Positions 1 through 5,416 of a stretch of DNA of 5,497 nt are shown here, in pieces; position 1 is the stretch's first letter, and each line of letters opens with the position of its first letter. The DNA is taken from contig RFHX01000351.1 of the NCBI GenBank assembly GCA_003695725.1, forward strand, positions 1 to 5,497, written 5' to 3'. A program made the position numbers and the translations under genes. The notes beneath the pieces were generated by a model. That model did not search any database and was not told the origin of the DNA. It saw only the letters and a list, made by a program, of their open reading frames with translations. This DNA is from J061 sp003695725 [NCBI: Candidatus Schekmanbacteria bacterium]. Lineage in GTDB: Bacteria; Schekmanbacteria; GWA2-38-11.

Positions 1-2
1 AT

Positions 3-302
3 AAAGGCAGGATAATAAATCTATGTTTAGGGTTTTTTATAGTGATATTTATTTTTCTATCAGCTACGCTTTATGCTGTTTATTATAATGATAAAGTAAT
101 AACAAAAGGAGTTGTTGTCGTTGCAGAAGTTGATGCAAAATCGGGCAATGATTTAAAATCTGCAACGCTTTTTAAACTTCATGAAGGAAGTTTAGTGTAT
201 GTCCTTGCAGAGAATAACAATTGGTTTAAAATTGAACTTGCAGATGGCAAAAGAGGGTGGCTTCCCAAATTTGCCATTAGAACAGTATATAAAAATATTT
301 AA
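3..302 (+). CDS. C-terminal part of a BatE-like membrane protein with SH3 domain (5' truncated)
   Basis: The reading frame is open to the left edge of the window, so this is the end of a longer gene. A GTG at 42 is in frame but lies inside the membrane segment and is unlikely to be the real start. The visible 99 residues begin with a hydrophobic stretch of about 22 residues ([13 protein letters not shown] and onward), one membrane-spanning helix. A bacterial SH3-like domain follows, with the signature [13 protein letters not shown], then NNWFKIEL and DGKRGWLP. In BatE-type proteins of the Bat (aerotolerance) cluster, TPR repeats precede a membrane helix and a C-terminal SH3 domain containing an LHEG motif, and this fragment matches that tail. 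The TPR part would lie outside the window, so the BatE assignment is an inference; 'membrane-anchored SH3 domain protein' is the safe description. Its TAA stop overlaps the recA stop on the other strand, so the two transcripts converge with no space for a terminator between them. Confidence 0.75.
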   Translation, partial: KGRIINLCLGFFIVIFIFLSATLYAVYYNDKVITKGVVVVAEVDAKSGNDLKSATLFKLHEGSLVYVLAENNNWFKIELADGKRGWLPKFAIRTVYKNI

Positions 303-1342
303 GATTTTTCTTTTTCCTCTCCAGCTACTTTCTTCTTCAATCCTGTCTTTGTAAGTACTTCATCCAATATTTTGTCAAAGATTTCTCTATGTTCCTTCAA
401 GAAGGATTTTGCATTTTCCCTGCCTTGCCCGATTTTTTCATTTTTGTATGAATACCATGAGCCGGTTTTTTCAACTATTCCCAATTCAGCGGCTTTGTCT
501 AAAAGGTCTCCTTCTTTGGAGATACCTTCGCCATAGACGATATCAAATTCAGTTTCTTTAAAGGGCGGAGAGAGTTTATTCTTGACCACTTTCACTCTCG
601 TCCTATTGCCTGTAATTTGCTGACCATCCTTGATTTGTCCGATTCTCCTGATGTCGAGACGCACAGAAGAATAAAATTTTAAGGCGTTCCCTCCCGTTGT
701 TGTTTCAGGATTTCCGAACATAACTCCAATCTTCTGCCTTATCTGGTTTATAAAGATCATAGCCGTATTTGATTTACTCACTATTCCTGTAAGTTTTCTC
801 AATGCCTGCGACATAAGACGTGCCTGAAGCCCCATATGACTATCACCCATTTCGCCTTCAATTTCAGCACGTGGAACAAGAGCTGCAACGGAATCTATGA
901 TTATAAGGTCTATTGCTCCGCTTCGGACAAGGGTTTCTGCAATTTCAAGGGCTTGTTCTCCGGTATCAGGCTGTGATATCAAAAGCTCATCAGTATTAAC
1001 TCCAATCTGTGAAGCATAGGTTGGGTCAAAAGCATGCTCTGCATCAATAAAAGCACAATTTCCACCCTCTTTTTGAGCTTCAGCGATTGCGCTCAGTGCA
1101 AGTGTAGTTTTCCCTGATGCTTCAGGTCCATATATTTCAATAATTCTTCCTCTCGGTAATCCTCCAATTCCAAGTGCAATATCCAAGCCGATTGAACCGG
1201 TTGGAATTACTTTTACATCCAATGCAATATCTTTTGACCCTAACTTCATAATTGCGCCTTTGCCAAACTGTTTTTCGATTTGTGCAAAAGCGAGATCAAG
1301 CGCTTTTTTACGAGCATCATTGTTTGCTGCTTTTTCAGCCAT
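299..1342 (-). CDS. recA: RecA recombinase
   Basis: This is a complete 347-residue RecA, the normal length. The protein polymerises on single-stranded DNA, drives homologous pairing and strand exchange using ATP, and stimulates self-cleavage of LexA in species with an SOS response. Visible landmarks are the N-terminal polymerisation helix ([20 protein letters not shown], 11-30), Walker [10 protein letters not shown] (72-80), the catalytic glutamate in DAEHA (E102), Walker B LIIIDS (146-151), loop L1 around [10 protein letters not shown] (162-171), the nucleotide-sensing NQIRQKIG (Q200) and the DNA-binding loop L2 [15 protein letters not shown] (209-223). The tail is lysine- and glutamate-rich, as is usual. 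The ATG is preceded at 7 nt by AAGGAG and fits the conserved MAEKA beginning. The gene lies downstream of the FAD oxidoreductase on the same strand, 106 bp away, but has its own promoter. No key residue is missing. No recX follows, because the next gene is convergent. Confidence 0.99.
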   Translation of the reverse strand: MAEKAANNDARKKALDLAFAQIEKQFGKGAIMKLGSKDIALDVKVIPTGSIGLDIALGIGGLPRGRIIEIYGPEASGKTTLALSAIAEAQKEGGNCAFIDAEHAFDPTYASQIGVNTDELLISQPDTGEQALEIAETLVRSGAIDLIIIDSVAALVPRAEIEGEMGDSHMGLQARLMSQALRKLTGIVSKSNTAMIFINQIRQKIGVMFGNPETTTGGNALKFYSSVRLDIRRIGQIKDGQQITGNRTRVKVVKNKLSPPFKETEFDIVYGEGISKEGDLLDKAAELGIVEKTGSWYSYKNEKIGQGRENAKSFLKEHREIFDKILDEVLTKTGLKKKVAGEEKEKS

Positions 1343-1349
1343 AAATAAA

Positions 1350-1355
1350 CTCCTT
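1350..1355 (-). promoter_or_regulatory. recA ribosome binding site
   Basis: Read on the minus strand this is AAGGAG, a near-consensus Shine-Dalgarno sequence, 7 nt before the ATG at 1342. It supports the chosen recA start. Confidence 0.85.
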
Positions 1356-1371
1356 TATATAATTTTTGCTA

Positions 1372-1399
1372 ATTTTAACATATTCACAGTTTTGTGCAA
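1372..1399 (-). promoter_or_regulatory. Predicted recA promoter (sigma70-like, extended -10)
   Basis: On the minus strand TTGCAC (1399-1394) is a -35 element. A 16-bp spacer separates it from the -10 TAAAAT (1377-1372). A TG one base before the -10 (TGTTAAAAT) gives it an extended -10 form. Transcription would start near 1365, leaving a leader of about 20 nt that carries the AAGGAG site. This would let recA be transcribed independently of the upstream FAD oxidoreductase. The call is by eye from consensus. Confidence 0.6.
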
Positions 1400-1411
1400 C
1401 ACTTTATGCAA
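1385..1411 (-). promoter_or_regulatory. Candidate operator overlapping the recA -35 region
   Basis: Two repeat structures overlap the -35 element. On the minus strand TTGCATAAA (1411-1403) and TTGCACAAA (1399-1391) form a direct repeat of TTGCAnAAA, with 12 bp from start to start. A short dyad, CACA-AAAC-TGTG (1396-1385), covers the end of the -35 and the spacer. recA is usually controlled by LexA, and the position is right for a repressor. However, neither the E. coli type (CTGT-N8-ACAG) nor the Gram-positive type (GAAC-N4-GTTC) of SOS box is present. The regulator, if any, is unknown. Confidence 0.3.
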
Positions 1412-1427
1412 AAAATAGGGTTATCTC

Positions 1428-1448
1428 TAATAAGACTATTGTCTATTA
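1428..1448 (-). terminator. Weak hairpin just after the FAD oxidoreductase stop
   Basis: Immediately after the TGA stop, the minus strand reads TAAT-AGAC-AATA-GTCT-T-ATTA. This is an 8-bp stem with one bulged T and a 4-nt loop. It is AT-rich, and its T-run (1415-1410) lies more than 10 nt further on, so it is not a classic intrinsic terminator. It could stabilise the transcript end or partly separate this gene from recA. Confidence 0.25.
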
Positions 1449-2609
1449 TCATATAACTCCTTTTTCAAAAAAACCAGTTTTTTTATTGGAGAATCTTTTC
1501 GGCGAGTAGTGTTTTAACAGCGAGTTGTCAAAATCACTTCCAGTTATTGAAGAAGCAAGAAATTTACCTGCCGATGCGCTATGCATTACACCATGTCCGC
1601 TAAATCCGCCTGCTATATAAAAACCGCTGATTTTTTCACTTTCTCCAATGATTGCATTGTAATCAGGGGTGATAGTCCTCAATCCTGCCCATCCTGTTTT
1701 TAGGCATATGTCTTGAAAGGCGGGTACTCTATTTATTGCCTTAGCTATCAATTCATCAGTATCATTATAGTTGAAAATACACTTTTCTACATCAACTTCT
1801 TTTTTTTCCGATGCACTCAAAAGAATTGTGTCGCCTTCAGGCCTAAAATAGAAAGGGTTGTCAAAATCAATTATAAGAGGTGAATCTTTGGGGATAATAG
1901 AATTATCTGAGCTTACGAAAATCTGTCTTTGGCAGGTTTTTAAAGGGAGATTTATCTTTAACTTCTTATTCACATTGTCAAGCCAAGGGCCGGCCGCATT
2001 TATTACAATGTCTGCTTTTATTTTTTCATTCGATGATGTTTCGATTATGAAGGCACTATGCTTCTGCTTTTCAATTCTAACTGCCTCTGTTGATTTTTTT
2101 ATCTCTCCATTTTTATCTTTTGACAGAATTAAGAAATTGTAAAGCACGGTATGCGGGTCGAGATAACCGTCATTTGGAGTAAATAATCCACCAATAATAT
2201 TTTCCGTGTTTAGAAAAGGAAACTTTTTTTTGATTTCTTTTCCATTTAATAGCAGATACTCAATTCCAAGATTTTTTAGATTTTTGCTTATAGTCGCCAA
2301 TTGATTCATCGTATCCTCATAGGAAGCAAGAATCAAATAGCCATTTTTTTTGAAACCTATGGATAGACCAGTCTTTTTTTCAATTTCTTCAAAAATTTTG
2401 ATGCTTTCGATTGTCATCAATATATTTTCAACACTTGAAAATTGATGTCTTATCCCACCTGCACTTTTTGCTGTTGCTCCTGTGCCAAGCATCTTATCTT
2501 TTTCAAGAAGAACGATTTTTTTTAATTTTCCTGAATTAAGGAGGTGATAAAATATACTTGCGCCTACAATTCCGCCTCCTATTATTGCCGCTTCGTATTC
2601 TTTGACCAT
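1449..2609 (-). CDS. FAD-dependent amine/amino-acid oxidoreductase (DadA/SoxB-like)
   Basis: This 386-residue protein belongs to the D-amino-acid oxidase (DAO) fold family, which includes sarcosine oxidase beta, glycine oxidase and DadA. It would oxidise a C-N bond of an amine or amino acid with FAD as cofactor. The substrate cannot be read from the sequence. Evidence is the N-terminal dinucleotide-binding loop GGGIVGAS (11-18) with acidic residue E36 in VLLEKD, AKSAGGIRHQFSS (47-59) as in SoxB-like proteins, NAAGPW (204-209), and the C-terminal flavin-contacting pair GWAGLRTITPDYNAIIGE (306-323) and YIAGGFSGHGVMHS (331-344). There is no signal peptide or membrane helix, so it is probably cytoplasmic or peripherally membrane-bound. 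The length matches single-chain members, and no sarcosine oxidase alpha, gamma or delta partner gene is present. The ATG has AGGA 8 nt upstream. It is transcribed away from the oxidoreductase operon, starting 75 bp from it, and recA follows on the same strand. An oxygen-using oxidase and a quinone-linked dehydrogenase cannot be distinguished here. Confidence 0.88.
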   Translation of the reverse strand: MVKEYEAAIIGGGIVGASIFYHLLNSGKLKKIVLLEKDKMLGTGATAKSAGGIRHQFSSVENILMTIESIKIFEEIEKKTGLSIGFKKNGYLILASYEDTMNQLATISKNLKNLGIEYLLLNGKEIKKKFPFLNTENIIGGLFTPNDGYLDPHTVLYNFLILSKDKNGEIKKSTEAVRIEKQKHSAFIIETSSNEKIKADIVINAAGPWLDNVNKKLKINLPLKTCQRQIFVSSDNSIIPKDSPLIIDFDNPFYFRPEGDTILLSASEKKEVDVEKCIFNYNDTDELIAKAINRVPAFQDICLKTGWAGLRTITPDYNAIIGESEKISGFYIAGGFSGHGVMHSASAGKFLASSITGSDFDNSLLKHYSPKRFSNKKTGFFEKGVI

Positions 2610-2617
2610 TGTATGAT

Positions 2618-2621
2618 TCCT
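2618..2621 (-). promoter_or_regulatory. Ribosome binding site of the FAD oxidoreductase
   Basis: On the minus strand AGGA lies 8 nt before the ATG at 2609. It supports this start, which also places the GGGIVG flavin loop at the usual distance from the N-terminus. Confidence 0.55.
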
Positions 2622-2637
2622 AATTGATACATCATTC

Positions 2638-2665
2638 TTGACAACATTTATTCATTTTTCATAGT
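2638..2665 (+). promoter_or_regulatory. Predicted promoter of the polyferredoxin-AOR operon
   Basis: A perfect -35 hexamer TTGACA (2638-2643) is followed after 16 bp by CATAGT (2660-2665), which matches the -10 consensus at four of six positions. Transcription would start near 2672, only about 13 nt before the first ATG of the polyferredoxin. The element sits in the 75-bp divergent region. I could not find an equally good promoter for the leftward FAD oxidoreductase there. Confidence 0.55.
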
Positions 2666-2684
2666 TTTTAGGTAAATTAATGAT

Positions 2685-3101
2685 ATGAAAGTTATGAAAA
2701 AAATAAAGATAAAAAAAGCAACTTATCCTGAAAATTGTTCGGGTTGTAAATTATGCCAGATTGTTTGCGCTTTTTCACATAAAGGTTTCTTTGCTCCATG
2801 GCTTTCCAGAATAAAGGTTGAGGAAGAAAATTTTAAAAGTACCAAACCAAATCTTTGTAGATTCTGTGATTTTCCACAATGTATAGAATCTTGCCCTCAG
2901 AAAGCCCTATATAGAAAAGAAAATATAATTGAGATTGATATTGAAAAATGTACGGGATGCCATGAATGTGTAAAAGGTTGTCCTTATAATGCAGTTTCTT
3001 TTGATGAAGAAGAAAATCTACCATTAATATGCGACCTTTGTGAAGGAAATCCTGAATGTGTAAATATATGTCCTCGGGATATTCTTTCTTTTACTGAATA
3101 G
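2685..3101 (+). CDS. Four-cluster [4Fe-4S] ferredoxin, AOR electron-transfer subunit (AorA-like)
   Basis: This 138-residue iron-sulfur protein has exactly 16 cysteines in four groups: C18-x2-C-x2-C-x3-C28, C58-x2-C-x4-C-x3-CP70, C89-x2-C-x2-C-x3-CP99 and C116-x2-C-x5-C-x3-CP129. This is the four-cubane arrangement of HybA/DmsB-like electron-transfer subunits and of AorA-type partners of tungsten aldehyde oxidoreductases. It should carry four [4Fe-4S] clusters and act as a short electron wire in the cytoplasm. There is no signal peptide; the N-terminus is lysine-rich (KKIKIKK). The oxidoreductase gene begins 29 bp downstream in the same direction, so the two almost certainly form one operon and one complex. 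The start is uncertain between ATG 2685 and ATG 2694: the only Shine-Dalgarno-like bases (TAGG, 2669-2672) are 12 nt before the first and 21 nt before the second, which favours 2685. A two-codon frame (ATG ATA TGA, 2680-2688) overlaps this start. Confidence 0.9.
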   Translation: MKVMKKIKIKKATYPENCSGCKLCQIVCAFSHKGFFAPWLSRIKVEEENFKSTKPNLCRFCDFPQCIESCPQKALYRKENIIEIDIEKCTGCHECVKGCPYNAVSFDEEENLPLICDLCEGNPECVNICPRDILSFTE

Positions 3102-3130
3102 AGGATAAATTTAACTCGGATTGAAATGTT

Positions 3131-5017
3131 ATGTATGGGTGGACAGGTAAGCTTTTAAGGGTAAATCTTACAGAGAATAAATTTCATATTGAAGAAATGG
3201 AAAATTCTATTCTCAAAAAATTTGTCGGTGGAAGGGGAGTAAATTCATATCTGCTTTATAAGGGTGTTAAAGAAAAAATCGATTCTTTCGATCCTCAAAA
3301 TCTTCTTATTTTTGGCACAGGCCCTCTTGCCGGCACAATGATGCCCGCTTCTTGTCGTTTTACAGTCACAGCACTTTCCAGCACAACTTCAGGCCATGGT
3401 GATGCAAATGCAGGAGGATTTTTTGCTTCTGAAATGAAATTTTGCGGCTTTGATCATATTGTCTTTGAAGGCAGGGCTGAAAAGCCTGTCTATCTCAAAA
3501 TAGATAGAGAAGGGATTTCTATAGAGGATGCGGAAGAATTATGGGGGCTTGATTGTTGGGATACGCAAAGATTGTTGAGGAAAAAATATCAAGACAAAGA
3601 TTATCAAATTGCCTGTATTGGCATAGCAGGAGAAAATTTAGCCCGTGTTGCAAGCATTATGCACGGGCTTAAGCGTGCAGCAGCCAAGGGAATGGGGGCT
3701 GTAATGGGTTCGAAAAACCTTAAAGCAGTAGTCCTCAAAGGATTTAAACCATTAAGAGTAGCAAACAAGGCAAATTTTAAAAGAAAAGCGCTTGATGTAA
3801 TAAAAAGTCATATCCGCGATGATATGACTCTTTATGGAACTCCCGGCGGTGTTATACCGGAGGTAACCAGTGGATATTCACCTGCAACCAAGAATTTACA
3901 AACAACTATCTTCGAAGGCATAAAAGATATTGATCCCCGTATTATGCATCAAAAATATATTACACATATAAAAGCCTGTTTCGGATGCAGTATAGGATGC
4001 GGACGCCTTTATGAAGTAAAAGATGGTGAATTTTCAGGACTTAGCGGGGAAGGTCCTGAGCTGGCTGCAATGTGGTCATGGGGGACGCAGCCGCAGGTTA
4101 CTTCTCTTCCTGCTTTATTAAAGGCTGACGAGTTGAGCAACCGCTTAGGAGTGGACTGTATAGAAACAGGAAACACAATAGCTTTTGCTATGGAGCTTTA
4201 CCAGAGGGGAATTCTTTCTAAGGAAGATACTGACGGTATTGAGCTCAAATGGGGAGATTACAAGGCAGTTCATAGTTTGATCGAAAAAATTGCACGGCGT
4301 GAAGGGATAGGGGAAATTCTTTCAGAAGGGGTTGAAAGAGCGGCTAAAAAAATTGGAGGAGAAGCTGAAAAATATGCTCATACAATAAAAGGGCAAAGCG
4401 TGCCTGCTGATATGAGAGTAAAACACGGTATTGTCCTCGGTTATGCAACATCAACGAGGGGTGCAGACCATTTGAGAGGATTATTGATAGATGATGTAAT
4501 GCCAATAGATTATTTAAAGAATAAGTATGGAGAAGAAGCATTAAAATCTAAGGGAATCAAAGGTAAGGGCGGGGCGCTAAAATGGATACAGGATATGACA
4601 ACAGTGCCTGATTGCCTCGGTACTTGCAAGATTTTTTACATATTAAGCGCTGGTTATCAGGTTTTTACTTTTGATGACTTTGCGCAGATGCTCGAGCTTT
4701 CTACTGGTGTGAAATTTTCTGCTGATGATGTTCAAATGGCTTCAGAAAGAATCTATAATGTAGAAAGGATGTTTAGCGTCAAGATGGCTGGACACAGAAG
4801 AAATGATGACAAAGTGCCTTCTCTCTTTTTTGAAAAACCGACAGATGGCGGTCCATCAAAAGGAGAAAAGTTAAGTTACAAAAATTTTCAGGCAATGCTT
4901 GACGATTATTATAGAGCACGTGGATGGGATAATGAGACAGGAATACCGTTGCCTGAAAAATTGAAAAATATTGGGCTTGAAGAAATTGCAGATGATGCCG
5001 CTAAGATTTTATCATAA
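3131..5017 (+). CDS. aor: Tungsten-type aldehyde:ferredoxin oxidoreductase, catalytic subunit
   Basis: This complete 628-residue member of the AOR family (about 600-630 residues is normal) converts aldehydes to carboxylic acids at a tungsten bound by two pterin cofactors and passes electrons to ferredoxin. The N-terminus MYGWTGKLLRVNLT and the FVGGRGVNSYLLY segment (31-43) are typical. The [4Fe-4S] ligands are C283-x2-C286-x3-C290 (ACFGCSIGC) and C499. The two pterin-binding motifs are NRLGVD (337-342, an N-x-x-G-V-D form of DxxGLD) and DCLGTC (494-499, DxxGxC). The EGPE element (307-310) and RGADHLR (443-449), with a candidate active-site histidine H447, are also present. The only in-frame start is ATG 3131, because a TGA precedes it; its ribosome site is weak (GGA 10 nt upstream). 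The gene follows the AorA-like polyferredoxin in one operon. The FAD/NAD-linked third subunit (AorC) of the Aromatoleum-type enzyme is not visible in the window. Substrate range is unknown, and tungsten rather than molybdenum is assumed from the family. The last 23 codons lie in an 81-bp inverted repeat. Confidence 0.97.
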   Translation: MYGWTGKLLRVNLTENKFHIEEMENSILKKFVGGRGVNSYLLYKGVKEKIDSFDPQNLLIFGTGPLAGTMMPASCRFTVTALSSTTSGHGDANAGGFFASEMKFCGFDHIVFEGRAEKPVYLKIDREGISIEDAEELWGLDCWDTQRLLRKKYQDKDYQIACIGIAGENLARVASIMHGLKRAAAKGMGAVMGSKNLKAVVLKGFKPLRVANKANFKRKALDVIKSHIRDDMTLYGTPGGVIPEVTSGYSPATKNLQTTIFEGIKDIDPRIMHQKYITHIKACFGCSIGCGRLYEVKDGEFSGLSGEGPELAAMWSWGTQPQVTSLPALLKADELSNRLGVDCIETGNTIAFAMELYQRGILSKEDTDGIELKWGDYKAVHSLIEKIARREGIGEILSEGVERAAKKIGGEAEKYAHTIKGQSVPADMRVKHGIVLGYATSTRGADHLRGLLIDDVMPIDYLKNKYGEEALKSKGIKGKGGALKWIQDMTTVPDCLGTCKIFYILSAGYQVFTFDDFAQMLELSTGVKFSADDVQMASERIYNVERMFSVKMAGHRRNDDKVPSLFFEKPTDGGPSKGEKLSYKNFQAMLDDYYRARGWDNETGIPLPEKLKNIGLEEIADDAAKILS

Positions 5018-5026
5018 ATTTTGAAT
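4946..5026 (+). repeat. Left arm of an 81-bp perfect inverted repeat
   Basis: Bases 4946-5026 match the reverse complement of 5417-5497 at all 81 positions. This arm contains AOR codons 606-628, the TAA stop and 9 bp of downstream sequence. The match stops at 5027 (G here, A in the other copy). The repeat may extend further leftward, since the other arm is cut by the window end. The arms are separated by 390 bp containing the cytochrome gene. Confidence 0.97.
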
Positions 5027-5042
5027 GTAAAAAGAAGACTTG

Positions 5043-5297
5043 TTATCTGAAAATTTTGAATTCTCTATAGACCTTGTCAAAGTGGCATCTTTTACAATTT
5101 TCTGGTTCATGCGGATGCTTTTTGCCCATCGGATTGTCAGTTTCAGGACCATGACATTCGAGACACGCATCATCTGAAGTATATTCTTTATGAATTTCGT
5201 TTGCGGGAGGTGAAGGTATCTCCTGTGAAGGAAGAAAATTCAGCGCAATTACTACAAAAATCGCAAAGGCAATAAAAAGATAAGTGCTTTTTTTCAT
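5043..5297 (-). CDS. Small membrane-anchored diheme cytochrome c
   Basis: This is an 84-residue protein with two c-type heme sites, CLECH (45-49) and CKRCH (68-72). A hydrophobic N-terminal segment (YLFIAFAIFVVIALNFL, 6-22) after MKKST is a signal peptide or anchor. No clear signal-peptidase AXA site follows, so anchoring is the likelier outcome, with the heme domain in the periplasm. Extra histidines H36, H61 and H63 (KKHPHEPEN) could serve as distal heme ligands, so bis-His hemes are plausible. Such small 'doubled CXXCH' proteins shuttle electrons in anaerobic respiratory chains; the redox partner is unknown. The gene converges on the AOR gene with 25 bp between the stop codons. Its ribosome site is weak (GGA 11 nt before the ATG), and TAGAAT (5324-5319 on the minus strand) is a possible -10. 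The name of the family is not certain, but the c-type heme sites are. Confidence 0.85.
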   Translation of the reverse strand: MKKSTYLFIAFAIFVVIALNFLPSQEIPSPPANEIHKEYTSDDACLECHGPETDNPMGKKHPHEPENCKRCHFDKVYREFKIFR

Positions 5298-5337
5298 AAT
5301 TCTTACATTCCATTAATTATTCTAAATGGGCTTCTAT

Positions 5338-5372
5338 AAAAAAACACTTTCTTAGTCAAGTGCGAAAGTTTT
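5338..5372 (-). terminator. Intrinsic terminator-like hairpin with T-run
   Basis: On the minus strand ACTTTC (5369-5364), a 12-nt loop and GAAAGT (5351-5346) form a 6-bp stem. It extends by three A-T pairs if one G (5345) is bulged. A run of seven T residues (5344-5338) follows. This is the form of a Rho-independent terminator for a leftward transcript arriving from the right. It would separate such a transcript from the cytochrome gene starting at 5297. The other strand also has a T-rich stretch after the stem, so it may act in both directions. Confidence 0.5.
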
Positions 5373-5416
5373 ATTGTTTATCATATTCTTATGCGAATAG
5401 TGTATATTCTTCATTT

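Noticed and set aside
42-44. GTG as the true start of the SH3-domain protein
   Set aside because: The frame is open to the window edge, the GTG falls inside the hydrophobic helix and no ribosome site precedes it, so the gene is better seen as truncated.
1343-1448. Classic LexA box upstream of recA
   Set aside because: Neither CTGT-N8-ACAG nor GAAC-N4-GTTC spacing is found; only non-standard repeats are present.
1858-2142. Open frame of 94 codons on the plus strand inside the FAD oxidoreductase gene
   Set aside because: It is antisense to a well-supported gene with conserved motifs, and its translation shows no recognisable family or domain.
1449-2609. AorC, the FAD/NAD subunit of the aldehyde oxidoreductase
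   Set aside because: The protein has DAO-family motifs (SoxB-like) and lacks a second NAD-binding GxGxxG domain, and it is transcribed divergently.
2833-3024. Open frame of 63 codons antisense to the polyferredoxin
   Set aside because: The 16-cysteine pattern on the plus strand is decisive; the antisense product shows no domain.
4344-4541. Open frame of 65 codons antisense to the AOR gene
   Set aside because: It overlaps the conserved RGADHLR region of AOR and its leucine-rich translation is a by-product of the sense codons.
5018-5042. Bidirectional terminator between the AOR and cytochrome stops
   Set aside because: The 25-bp gap has no stem of useful length and no T-run next to one.
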